A DNA stretch of 64,000 nucleotides from assembly GCA_046327715.1 (NCBI GenBank), contig JAXLXY010000001.1, positions 62,001 to 126,000 on the forward strand. The letters are read 5' to 3'. The notes under the pieces are model-generated. The model worked only from the letters and a program-made list of their open reading frames with translations, ran no database searches and was not told where the DNA came from. Below are positions 50,640 through 58,805 of the stretch, piece by piece. Each line of letters starts with the position of its first letter. The first letter of the stretch is position 1. The DNA comes from JADJOM01 sp046327715. Its GTDB lineage: Bacteria; Gemmatimonadota; Gemmatimonadetes; Gemmatimonadales; GWC2-71-9. The position numbers and the translations under genes were made by a program.

Positions 50640-52139
50640 TCAGCTGCCGTCCCGATAATTGTCGATCTGTGCCCGTTGCAACGCCCCGGAGTAGTCGACG
50701 TACCCCACCTTGGTCTCCGAGAAGAACTCGTAGACCTCCCACCCGCCCTCGCGGTGCCCGTTGCCGGTCTGCTTCACGCCCCCGAACGGCAGGTGCGCCT
50801 CCGCGCCGATGGTCGGGGCATTGATGTAGGTGATACCGTTGTCGAGCTGATCCAGCGCCCGGAAGGCCGCCTGGGCGTCCCGGGTGTACACCGCGCTGGA
50901 GAGGCCGTAGCGCACCCCGTTGCTGATGCGGATGGCCTCGTCGAGGGAGCCGATCCGCACCACGCTCAGCACCGGGCCGAAGATCTCCTCCTGCTCGAGG
51001 CGCGACCCCGGCCGCACCCCGGCGAAGATCGTCGGCTGGAAGTACCAGCCCCGGGCCAGCGCCGCGCCGCGCGGTCGGCCCCCGCCGGTGACCAGCTCCG
51101 CCCCCTCCGCCCGACCCACGGCGACGTACGCCTCGACCGTGTCACGGGCGGCCGCGTGGATCAGCGGCCCCATCTGGGTACCCGGTGCGCGGCCGTCGCC
51201 GATCCGCAGCTTCGCGGCGCGCTCCGCCAGCCGGGCCAGGAAGCGATCGTGCACCTTGCGGTGCAGCAGCAGCCGGCTGGTGGCGGTGCACCGCTGGCCG
51301 GTGGTGCCGAAGGCACCCCAGAGCACCCCATCGAGGGCGAGGTCCAGGTCGGCGTCGTCGAGCACGATCATCGCGTTCTTGCCGCCCAGCTCCAGCGACA
51401 GCCGCTTGTGCAGGCGGCCCGCGGTCTCACCGATGGCGGCGCCGGTGGCGGTGGAGCCGGTAAACGAGAGCACCGGGACGTCGGGGTGCTCGACCAGTGC
51501 GCGCCCGGCGGTCTCGCCGCGGCCGTGCACCAGGTTGATCACCCCGGGCGGGAACCCTGCCTCCTCGGCCAGCTCCACGAGGCGGTGCGCCGTCCAGGGT
51601 ACGTCCTCGGCCGGCTTGAGCACCACCGTATTACCGCACACCAGCGCAGGAAACATCTTCCAGGTGGGGATCGCGAGCGGGAAGTTGAAGGGGGTGATGA
51701 GGCCGCAGACGCCGATCGGGCGCCGCCAGCTCATGGCCCACTTGTCGCGGAGCTCCGACGGCACCGTCCGGCCGAAGAGCCGCCGGCCCTCGCTGGCGGC
51801 GTAGTACGCAGTGTCGATCCCCTCCTGGACGTCGCCACGGGTCTCGGCGAGGACCTTCCCCATCTCGCGGGTCATGCCCAGCGCCAGGGCTTCCTTGTCC
51901 CGGGCCAGCAGGTCACCGAGGCGCCGCAGGAGGTCGCCGCGGGCGGGCGCGGGAACGCGCCGCCAGCCCTCGAATGCGCGCGCCGCTGCGGCCACCGCCC
52001 GGGACACGTCCGCGGCCCCGGAGTCGGGGAACCGGCCGATCAGGTCGGTGGGGTCCGCCGGATTGCGGTTCTCGAGGTAGCGGCGGGTGCTGGGGCCGAG
52101 CCACTCGCCGCCGATGAGGTTCCTGAAGGTCGTGGTCAT
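50640..52139 (-). CDS. Aldehyde dehydrogenase family protein
   Basis: A 499-residue NAD(P)-dependent aldehyde dehydrogenase. The N-terminus is TTTFRNLIGGEWLGPSTRR. The proton-relay Glu is in LSLELGGKNAMIVLDDADLD and the catalytic Cys in FGTTGQRCTATSR. The C-terminal motif PTIGAEAHLPFGGVKQTGNGHREGG closes the domain. The SETKVGYVDYSGALQRAQIDN tail resembles semialdehyde-type dehydrogenases, but the substrate cannot be assigned. The ATG at 52139 was chosen because it gives a full-length protein; longer frames are out-of-context sequence. Confidence 0.93.
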   Translation of the reverse strand: MTTTFRNLIGGEWLGPSTRRYLENRNPADPTDLIGRFPDSGAADVSRAVAAAARAFEGWRRVPAPARGDLLRRLGDLLARDKEALALGMTREMGKVLAETRGDVQEGIDTAYYAASEGRRLFGRTVPSELRDKWAMSWRRPIGVCGLITPFNFPLAIPTWKMFPALVCGNTVVLKPAEDVPWTAHRLVELAEEAGFPPGVINLVHGRGETAGRALVEHPDVPVLSFTGSTATGAAIGETAGRLHKRLSLELGGKNAMIVLDDADLDLALDGVLWGAFGTTGQRCTATSRLLLHRKVHDRFLARLAERAAKLRIGDGRAPGTQMGPLIHAAARDTVEAYVAVGRAEGAELVTGGGRPRGAALARGWYFQPTIFAGVRPGSRLEQEEIFGPVLSVVRIGSLDEAIRISNGVRYGLSSAVYTRDAQAAFRALDQLDNGITYINAPTIGAEAHLPFGGVKQTGNGHREGGWEVYEFFSETKVGYVDYSGALQRAQIDNYRDGS

Positions 52140-52188
52140 GCGGGCCCTGGCTGGAGGGGAAGAAGTCGTGAGCCGCCGGCAGCGGCGC

Positions 52189-52659
52189 CTAGGGCGCCTC
52201 CACCCCGGTGCTGCAGGTCCAGGTCCGGGCCACGCGCGCGTAGCCGACCCGCGGCAGCACCTCCCGGGCGGCCAGGACCAGCCCCCAGAGCAGCACGGCG
52301 AGCGAGAGGAAGTGCGCCAGCCCCAGCCGCCGCTGCCAGGAGGTGATCGAGCTCCACAGCCCCGCGACGACCACCGTGGCGATGGCACCGAGATAGACAG
52401 CCAGGTTGAAGCCGCACGCGTTGGCGTACGGCCACTGGGTGATCCCCACCGCCAGCGCGAGCCCGAGCAGCACCCGGAGCCAGGTGGTGAACGTCGCGAG
52501 CTTCCCCCCACCCGCCGCCCCGAACGCCGGTCCGGCGGGCGCCGGAGCGGACCGCCCCCCGGCGGCCGGCGCCGGGGCCGTACTGCCCACCGGCTGCTTG
52601 GCGATCACCTTGTCGATCGCGGCGAGTTCCTTGTCCCAGTCGCGTGGCTGTTCGCTCAT
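52189..52659 (-). CDS. Hypothetical four-helix membrane protein
   Basis: A 156-residue protein of unknown family. Residues 1-50 are cytoplasmic, with an Ala/Pro-rich linker. Three or four transmembrane helices follow (FTTWLRVLLGLALAVGITQWP, GFNLAVYLGAIATVVVAGLW, LAHFLSLAVLLWGLVLAAREV). A C-terminal Cys sits in ARTWTCSTG. The ATG overlaps the end of the response-regulator gene. Confidence 0.68.
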   Translation of the reverse strand: MSEQPRDWDKELAAIDKVIAKQPVGSTAPAPAAGGRSAPAPAGPAFGAAGGGKLATFTTWLRVLLGLALAVGITQWPYANACGFNLAVYLGAIATVVVAGLWSSITSWQRRLGLAHFLSLAVLLWGLVLAAREVLPRVGYARVARTWTCSTGVEAP

Positions 52660-54029
52660 TTGGCGTCCCGGTCGAGGCCGAAGCGCTCGATCTTCTTGTA
52701 GAGCACGGAGCGGTTGAGCTTGAGCAGCCGCGCCGTCTCGGTGACGTTCCAGTCGTTGTCCTTGAGCCGCGTGGTGATCAGGCGGCGTTCCAGTTCGGTC
52801 ATGATGTCATCGAAGCCGAGATCCGTGTCCTCCGGCAACGGCAGTTCCGGCGCGCCGGGGCCCGATCCCCCGCCCAGCACCCGCACCACGTCGGCGCCGG
52901 TGACTGCCTTGCCCGGCGCGAGGATGAGCAGGCGCTCCACCGCGTTGCGCAGTTCGCGCACGTTGCCGGGCCAGTCCCGCTCGGCCAGCCGCTCGATGGC
53001 GCCCGGCTGGAGGCTCTTGGCCCCCTTGCCCGTGCCGCCGGCCAGCTGGCCCACGAAGTGCTCGACCAGGGCCGGGATGTCCTCCCGCCGGCTGCGGAGC
53101 GGCGGCACGTGGATCGGCACCACGTTGAGCCGGTAGAAGAGGTCCTCGCGGAAGCGCCCGCCGGCGATCTCCGCCTCGAGATCCTTGTTGGTGGCGGCGA
53201 TCACCCGGACGTCGACCTGCACCGGCTTGGACCCGCCGACCCGGGTGATCACCCCTTCCTGCAGGGCGCGCAGCACCTTGGCCTGGGCCGACGGCGTCAT
53301 GTCGCCGATCTCGTCAAGGAACAGGGTGCCGCCATCGGCCTGCTCGAACTTGCCGGCCCGGTCGCCGACGGCCCCGGTGAACGAGCCCTTCATGTGGCCG
53401 AACAGCTCGCTCTCGATCAGCTCCGAGGGAATCGCGGCGCAGTTCACCTCCACGAAGGCCCGGGTCTTCCGGGGCGAGGCGTCGTGCAGGGCCCGGGCCA
53501 CCAGTTCCTTGCCGGTGCCGTTCTCTCCCGTGATGAGGACGCGGCCGGTGGTGGGGCCCACCCGCGCGATGACCTGCCGCAACTCCTGCAGCGCCGGGCT
53601 CTCGCCCACCATCGCGTAGCGCCGCCCGGCGTCCGCCCGCAGCCGGCGGTAGTCACCGCTCAGCTCCGCGAACTCCAGGGCCTTCCGCACCGTCACGAGC
53701 AGCCGGTCGCTGTCGAGCGGCTTCTCCATGAAATCGAAGGCCCCGCGGCGCGTGGCCTCGACCGCCGTCGCCACGGTGGCATGCCCCGAGATCATCACCA
53801 CCACCGCCCCCGGATCGAGCTCCCGGAGCCGCCCCAGGGTGTCGATCCCGTCCATGCCCGCCATCTTCACGTCGAGGAAGACGACGTGCGGCCGGATCTC
53901 GGGATACAGCGACAGCGCCTCCCCGCCCGATGACGCGGTGCGCACCTCCAGGCCCTCGTACTCGAGCACCTGCTTGAGGGCGTTGCGGACGCCGACCTCA
54001 TCGTCAACCACCAGCAACCGCTGGGTCAT
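52656..54029 (-). CDS. Sigma-54-dependent NtrC-type response regulator
   Basis: A 457-residue regulator. The receiver domain (1-120) has D53 as phospho-acceptor in FLDVKMAGMDG. The AAA+ domain has Walker A GENGTGKE and the sigma-54 contact loop GSFTGA in place of GAFTGA. A Fis-type helix-turn-helix closes it (DNDWNVTETARLLKLNRSVLYKKIERFGL). It activates sigma-54 promoters by ATP hydrolysis. No kinase is adjacent; an NtrY-like kinase lies 7 kb away on the same strand. Confidence 0.95.
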   Translation of the reverse strand: MTQRLLVVDDEVGVRNALKQVLEYEGLEVRTASSGGEALSLYPEIRPHVVFLDVKMAGMDGIDTLGRLRELDPGAVVVMISGHATVATAVEATRRGAFDFMEKPLDSDRLLVTVRKALEFAELSGDYRRLRADAGRRYAMVGESPALQELRQVIARVGPTTGRVLITGENGTGKELVARALHDASPRKTRAFVEVNCAAIPSELIESELFGHMKGSFTGAVGDRAGKFEQADGGTLFLDEIGDMTPSAQAKVLRALQEGVITRVGGSKPVQVDVRVIAATNKDLEAEIAGGRFREDLFYRLNVVPIHVPPLRSRREDIPALVEHFVGQLAGGTGKGAKSLQPGAIERLAERDWPGNVRELRNAVERLLILAPGKAVTGADVVRVLGGGSGPGAPELPLPEDTDLGFDDIMTELERRLITTRLKDNDWNVTETARLLKLNRSVLYKKIERFGLDRDAK

Positions 54030-54673
54030 CGCGTCTCCTTGCGGTACAGCGCCACCCCGGTGGGTCGGATGCGGAGGCCGGCGACCCCGGGCGGCAGGTC
54101 GAACGGGATGGCCCCGTCCGGCGCCCCGGGGAGCGCCCGGCTGACCAGCTCGCGGCTGGCCGGCTCCGGCAGGGTGAAGCCGCGCAGCGTCAGGTCATCC
54201 ACCTGCCATCGCGCCCGGCCCGGGCGTATGACGGCCACCGCGCCCGTCGCGGAGACCGATTCCCAGGGCTCCAGCGCCCCGGCGAACGGACCCAGCGCCT
54301 CGGCCGGGATATGGGAGGTCTCCAGCCGGGCCGAGACGGTCAGCCGATCCTGCCCGAGTTCGAGGTGCAGGGAGTCCATCCGGTCGCGCACGGCGGACGG
54401 GAGCCCCTCCCGGACCAGCGACGCCATCTCCGAGGCGGTGAGCAGCACCGAGTCGGCGTGCCAGCCGTGCAGGCTGTCCACCTTGTCGTGGGCGCGGGCC
54501 AGCCCGGCGGCGTCCGGCGTGCCGGCGTCACGACCGGTGACGGCGCTGGTCACGCGGCTCACCTGCGGCCGGAGCCGCCGCAGGATCTGGTCGCGGAACA
54601 ACCAGCCCCCGCTCAGCAGCGCGGCGAGCAGCAGCAATCCCAGCAGCTTCACGGGCAGCAACAACCAGCGCAT
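54026..54673 (-). CDS. Hypothetical membrane-anchored protein
   Basis: A 215-residue protein with one N-terminal membrane helix (LLLPVKLLGLLLLAALLSGGWLF). The periplasmic part looks like a small lipid-binding or beta-sheet fold (LHLELGQDRLTVSARLETSHIPAEALGPF, then ARWQVDDLTLRGFTLPEPASREL). I do not recognise the family. It overlaps both its neighbours, so it belongs to the operon with the sigma-54 regulator. Confidence 0.7.
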   Translation of the reverse strand: MRWLLLPVKLLGLLLLAALLSGGWLFRDQILRRLRPQVSRVTSAVTGRDAGTPDAAGLARAHDKVDSLHGWHADSVLLTASEMASLVREGLPSAVRDRMDSLHLELGQDRLTVSARLETSHIPAEALGPFAGALEPWESVSATGAVAVIRPGRARWQVDDLTLRGFTLPEPASRELVSRALPGAPDGAIPFDLPPGVAGLRIRPTGVALYRKETR

Positions 54674-55227
54674 CAGGCTTCCAGGTCAAGGGTCCGGATC
54701 GGGGTGTACACCGCGCCACCCGGGGCGGGCTCGCTGCGGTAGAGCACCAGCTGGCGTGACACGAACCCCTCCCGGAGCCGATGCCCCTCGAGCTGCCCCA
54801 CCGCCGCTTCCGGGAGGCGTGCCCCTTCCCGGAGCCGGCCCAGGGTCACGTGGGGCCGGAACGGCCGCCCCTCGAGGGCGTACCCGAGACGCTCCGCTCC
54901 CTGCTCCACCCGGTGCACCAGGAGCTCGAGCGCCGGCTCGCCCTCGTATCCGGCCCAGAGCACCCTCGGTCGGGTCCAGCCCGGGAAGGCGCCGAGCTCC
55001 AGCGCGCCGCAGGCCAGCGGGCCCGTGCCCCGTGCCGCCACCGCCAGCATGTCGACCACGGCCTCAAGCCGGACATCCTCGGTCTCGCCGAAGAACTTCA
55101 CCGTGAGGTGCAGCCCCTCGGACCGGGCCCAGCGAACCGGCCACCCGGCGGCGCGGAGGGTGGTGAGCAATCCGGCCAGCTCCGCGGCCGCGGGCGCCTC
55201 GACCGGCAGCGCGGCGAACAGCCGCAT
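54673..55227 (-). CDS. thpR: RNA 2',3'-cyclic phosphodiesterase (2H family)
   Basis: A 184-residue 2H phosphoesterase. Two HxT motifs, HLTVKF with His40 and HVTLGR with His126, form the active site. MRLFAALPVEAPAAAELA is the usual N-terminus. These enzymes open 2',3'-cyclic phosphates and can ligate 2'-5' linkages in tRNA halves. Start and stop overlap the neighbouring genes. Confidence 0.93.
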   Translation of the reverse strand: MRLFAALPVEAPAAAELAGLLTTLRAAGWPVRWARSEGLHLTVKFFGETEDVRLEAVVDMLAVAARGTGPLACGALELGAFPGWTRPRVLWAGYEGEPALELLVHRVEQGAERLGYALEGRPFRPHVTLGRLREGARLPEAAVGQLEGHRLREGFVSRQLVLYRSEPAPGGAVYTPIRTLDLEA

Positions 55228-56045
55228 CAGCCGCCAAGCACCGGGAGTTCGGCCAGCAGCGCTCCCCGACGGTAGCCGCGCGGGTCGAGTTCCACCCGCC
55301 CGAGCCCCAGGGCCGCGAGGTCCGCGGCCAGGCCTGCCCACCGCCCGGCCAGCGACGCCACCTGGTCCGGCGCCACCTCGACGGACGCGTGATCGCCGCG
55401 GTGGCGTACCCGCAGGTCGCCGGTGACACCCGCCCGCCGCAACAGGGCTTCGGCCGCTTCGACCTGGCGCAGGCGCTCCGGGGTCACCGCGAGCCCGTAC
55501 TGGATCCGGCTCGAGAGGCAGGGCGCCGCGGGGGCATCCCAGGTGGGCAGGCCAAGTCCCTGCGCGACCGCGCGGATCATCGCCTTGGTCCAGCCCAGAT
55601 CGGCGAGCGGGGAGCGGACCCGGAACTCGGCGGCGGCGCGCAGGCCGGGGCGATGCTCCCCGAGGTCGTCGGCGTTGGTGCCGTCGATGATCGTGGTGAA
55701 TCCGCGCGCCCCGGCCAGCGCGCCCAGGCGGGTCCACAGCTCGTGCTTGCAGAAGTAGCATCGATCCGGGGCGTTGGCCCGGTAGCGCGGATCGTCCAGC
55801 TCGCGGGTCACCACCTCGAGCAGGGGCACCCCGAAGCGGGCGGCGATGTCGGTCGCGGCGCGGTATTGCGCCTCGGGATACGAATCGCTGCGTCCGATGA
55901 CGGCCAGGAAGCGGTCCGGCCCGAGGGTGCGCGCGCCGACCACGGCCAGCAGGGCGGAATCCACCCCGCCGGAATACCCGAGCATGACCCGCCCGAGCCC
56001 CTGGAGGTGGGCGGCGAGCGCGCGCGGATCGGGAGCGGGAGCCAT
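55227..56045 (-). CDS. larE: LarE-type ATP-dependent sulfur transferase
   Basis: A 272-residue PP-loop protein, SGGVDS at 25-30. The sacrificial Cys region APCLSSRIQYG and CYFCKHELW are present. LarE donates sulfur from its own Cys to make the nickel-pincer cofactor of lactate racemase. No larA, larB or larC is visible here. Some LarE relatives with three Cys use an iron-sulfur cluster instead. The ATG at 56045 gives the family start. Confidence 0.85.
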   Translation of the reverse strand: MAPAPDPRALAAHLQGLGRVMLGYSGGVDSALLAVVGARTLGPDRFLAVIGRSDSYPEAQYRAATDIAARFGVPLLEVVTRELDDPRYRANAPDRCYFCKHELWTRLGALAGARGFTTIIDGTNADDLGEHRPGLRAAAEFRVRSPLADLGWTKAMIRAVAQGLGLPTWDAPAAPCLSSRIQYGLAVTPERLRQVEAAEALLRRAGVTGDLRVRHRGDHASVEVAPDQVASLAGRWAGLAADLAALGLGRVELDPRGYRRGALLAELPVLGG

Positions 56046-56123
56046 GCGGGAAACGTAAAGGCCCGGCGCCCCGCGGCACAGGCGCACCTTCCACCCCGGC
56101 CCGCCCCGCAGCACCTTTCCGCC

Positions 56124-56561
56124 ATGCCGGACGACACGACCCTCCGGGTCAGCCCCACGGTGCGCATCCCGCTCGCCGAGCTCTCCTTCCGCGCCACGCG
56201 GAGCGGAGGGCCGGGCGGGCAGCACGTGAACACCTCGTCCACGCGGGTGGAGCTGTGGTGGCACCTCGCGGGGAGCCCGAGCCTGACCGCGGAGGAACGC
56301 GCCCGGGCGCAGGCCCGCCTGCGGACGCGGCTCACTGATGATGGCTGGCTGCGGGTGGTCTCGGCGGAGACCCGCAGCCAGGCCCGGAACCGGCAGGCCG
56401 CCCTGGAACGCTTTCAGGAGACCGTCGCCGCCGCCCTCACGGTGGCCAAGGCGCGCAAGGCCACCCGGCCCTCGAAGGCCGCGAAGGAGCGCCGCCTGGT
56501 GGCCAAGCGCCGCCAGAGCGCCCGCAAGCGGGAGCGGCGGGCCACGGACCGGGATGACTGA
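56124..56561 (+). CDS. arfB: Release-factor-like ribosome rescue protein (ArfB/ICT1-like)
   Basis: A 145-residue protein with a GGQ domain (RATRSGGPGGQHVNTSSTRVEL) but no codon-recognition domain. A basic tail follows (ATRPSKAAKERRLVAKRRQSARKRERRA), which would enter the mRNA channel of stalled ribosomes. This is the ArfB/YaeJ layout. Its end overlaps the Sua5 gene by eight bases. Confidence 0.92.
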   Translation: MPDDTTLRVSPTVRIPLAELSFRATRSGGPGGQHVNTSSTRVELWWHLAGSPSLTAEERARAQARLRTRLTDDGWLRVVSAETRSQARNRQAALERFQETVAAALTVAKARKATRPSKAAKERRLVAKRRQSARKRERRATDRDD

Positions 56562-57543
56562 CCACCCGTCCCTGCCACGCGTGGTCCCGGCAGACGCCAG
56601 CGGCATTGCCGAGGCGGTGGCGCTGCTGCACGCCGGGCAACCAGTCGCGTTCCCGACCGAGACCGTCTACGGCCTCGGGGCCAATGCGCTCAACCCTGCC
56701 GCCGTGGCCCGGATCTATGCCGCCAAGGGGCGACCCGCCTACAACCCGATGATCGTCCACGTGGCCGACGTCACCGCGGCGCGCGCGCTGGCGCGGGCGT
56801 GGCCTGCGTCGGCCGACCGCCTGGCGGCCCGATGGTGGCCCGGCCCCCTGACCATCGTGGTGCCACGAGTGGACCAGGTCCCTGACATCGTCACCGCCGG
56901 GATGCCGACCGTGGCGCTCCGGGTGCCGGCACACCCGGTGGCCCACGCGCTCCTGGCCGCGGCACGGATGCCGCTCGCCGCGCCCAGCGCGAACCGGTCG
57001 GGGGAGGTCTCTCCCACGCACGCCACGCATGTGGCGCGCAGCCTGGCCGGCCGCATTCCGCTGGTGCTCGACGGCGGCGCCACCAACGTGGGGATCGAGT
57101 CGACCGTCGTGGACCTCTCCGGCTCCCACCCGGTCCTGCTGCGCCCCGGGGTGATCTCCCGTGCGGACCTCGAGGCCGAACTCGGCCCGGTCGACGACCC
57201 CGAGCCCGCGGGCGGGCCGGCCTCGGCACGTCCCTCGCCGGGGATGCTCGACCGGCACTATGCCCCCCGGGCACCCCTCCACCTGCTCGGCCCGGGCGAG
57301 CCTCCCCCGCGCGCCGCCGCCGGCGGCCGGGTCGGGGCGCTCCTGCTCGGCGATGCCCCCGCGGGGGCGGCGGACGTGTGGGTCCGGGTCCCCGCGGACC
57401 CCGACGGCTGCGCCCGGGAACTCTATCAGGCGCTCCACCAGCTGGATGACCTTGGTGTCACGACCATCGTCGTGACCGCCCCACCCGACACGCCGGCCTG
57501 GGCCGCCATCCGCGACCGGCTGGGCCGTGCGGCCCACTCCTGA
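56554..57543 (+). CDS. L-threonylcarbamoyladenylate synthase (Sua5 type)
   Basis: A 329-residue long-form enzyme that starts t6A modification of tRNA, making threonylcarbamoyl-AMP from Thr, bicarbonate and ATP. The YrdC domain has FPTETVYGLGANA, KGRPAYNPMIVHV and APSANRSGEVSPTHA. The C-terminal Sua5 domain follows from about residue 210 (SPGMLDRHYAPRAPLHLLG). The ATG at 56554 overlaps arfB. Confidence 0.96.
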   Translation: MTDHPSLPRVVPADASGIAEAVALLHAGQPVAFPTETVYGLGANALNPAAVARIYAAKGRPAYNPMIVHVADVTAARALARAWPASADRLAARWWPGPLTIVVPRVDQVPDIVTAGMPTVALRVPAHPVAHALLAAARMPLAAPSANRSGEVSPTHATHVARSLAGRIPLVLDGGATNVGIESTVVDLSGSHPVLLRPGVISRADLEAELGPVDDPEPAGGPASARPSPGMLDRHYAPRAPLHLLGPGEPPPRAAAGGRVGALLLGDAPAGAADVWVRVPADPDGCARELYQALHQLDDLGVTTIVVTAPPDTPAWAAIRDRLGRAAHS

Positions 57544-57565
57544 CCCCAGCCCCCACCGCCCACGC

Positions 57566-58084
57566 ATGTCCACTCCGTCGCCGGACCAGCCACCGCCCCG
57601 CCTGCTCCACGCCCTCTCGAGCAGCCGGTACCTCATCATCATCGCGGTCCTCTCCACCCTCGTGGCGGCCACCGCCCTGCTGGCCTACGGTGCCTACGAG
57701 ACCTTCGCGGTGCTGCGGGGCGTCTGGCTGCACGACGGTTCCGGGCCGAAGGGGGCCAAGGGACTCATCCTCGCCTTCATCGAGCTGACGGACCTCTTCC
57801 TGCTGGCGACGGTGCTCTACGTCATCGCCATCGGACTGTTCGAGCTGTTCGTCGACGACCGCCTCGACCTGCCCAACTGGCTCGAGATCCATGACCTCAA
57901 CGACCTCAAGGACAAGCTGATTGGGGTCGTGGTCGTGGTGATGGGCGTGCTGTTCCTGGGCCAGGTGGTGACCTGGGACGGGCAGCGCGACCTGCTGGGC
58001 TATGGGGTGGGGATCGCCGCGGTGATCGCGGCCCTGACCTGGTTCTCGAGCCAGAAGCCGAAGAAGACGGGCACCACGTCCTAG
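57566..58084 (+). CDS. UPF0114 (YqhA-like) membrane protein
   Basis: A 172-residue protein with three or four transmembrane helices (SSSRYLIIIAVLSTLVAATAL, LFLLATVLYVIAIGLFELFV, KLIGVVVVVMGVLFLGQVV, GVGIAAVIAALTWF). The motif LPNWLEIHDLNDLKDKLIGV is diagnostic of UPF0114/YqhA. The function is unknown. It ends one base before a convergent gene. Confidence 0.85.
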   Translation: MSTPSPDQPPPRLLHALSSSRYLIIIAVLSTLVAATALLAYGAYETFAVLRGVWLHDGSGPKGAKGLILAFIELTDLFLLATVLYVIAIGLFELFVDDRLDLPNWLEIHDLNDLKDKLIGVVVVVMGVLFLGQVVTWDGQRDLLGYGVGIAAVIAALTWFSSQKPKKTGTTS

Positions 58085-58085
58085 G

Positions 58086-58754
58086 CTAGGGCCGCCCGCC
58101 CTGCCCGGGCTGCTGCCCGGGACCCGGGACCACGGGACCGTTGGGGTCGTTGGGATAGAGCGGCCGGCGGGGGGGCGAGGTGCTGTCCTCGCCGGCGGCG
58201 GGCACGCGGCGGTCGAAGATCCCAGGCAGCGCGGACAGCCCTGGCCGGCAGGGCACGGCGCCCTCCCCCAGCCACCGCATCCCCGACCCGTGCGAATCCA
58301 CCCGGCCCCGGAGCTGGAAGCGCACGGGGCGGTTGCCGATCGGGGTGTGGACCACACCGGTCCCGCTGAGCTCGAACGGCAGCACCCGGTCCGGGGCGCC
58401 GAGGTCGCTGGGCTGCAGCGGCATCACGATCACGAAGCTGCTGGTGTCCCGCGTGCCCAGGAACACCGGCTGCTCCCGCATCCCTTCCGCGACCGTCTGC
58501 CCCGAGAGCGCCAGCCGGGCCGTGAAGCCATCGCTCATGAGGTCGTAGTCGTTCCGGTTGCACCCCAGGAACAGCAGCTCCAGGGAGTCGCTCGCGCCCG
58601 CGCCCATCTCGGCCCCGCGCCGGACCGTCACCGTGCGCAGCGCGAACGAGGGGTCGTCGTAGACCCACGCGCCCATGGCCGTGCACCCCGTCGCGACGGG
58701 GAGCAGCAGCAGCGCGGTGGCCAGCGACCAGCGGTGGGAAGAGGCGGATGGCAC
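58086..58754 (-). CDS. Putative lipoprotein with LEA14/WHy-like domain
   Basis: A 222-residue exported protein with lipobox ATGC at Cys24 (LLLLPVATGCTAMG). The middle resembles the LEA type 2/WHy fold (LELLFLGCNRNDYDLMSDGFTARLALSG, then SSFVIVMPLQPSDLG). The C-terminal tail is proline-rich. A second cysteine, in FLGCNRN, might be oxidised. No function is assigned. Confidence 0.7.
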   Translation of the reverse strand: MPSASSHRWSLATALLLLPVATGCTAMGAWVYDDPSFALRTVTVRRGAEMGAGASDSLELLFLGCNRNDYDLMSDGFTARLALSGQTVAEGMREQPVFLGTRDTSSFVIVMPLQPSDLGAPDRVLPFELSGTGVVHTPIGNRPVRFQLRGRVDSHGSGMRWLGEGAVPCRPGLSALPGIFDRRVPAAGEDSTSPPRRPLYPNDPNGPVVPGPGQQPGQGGRP

Positions 58755-58805
58755 GCGCGGAAGGTACGACGGGAACCCAACCGGCGAAAGCGCGGCGCGT
58801 TTCCG

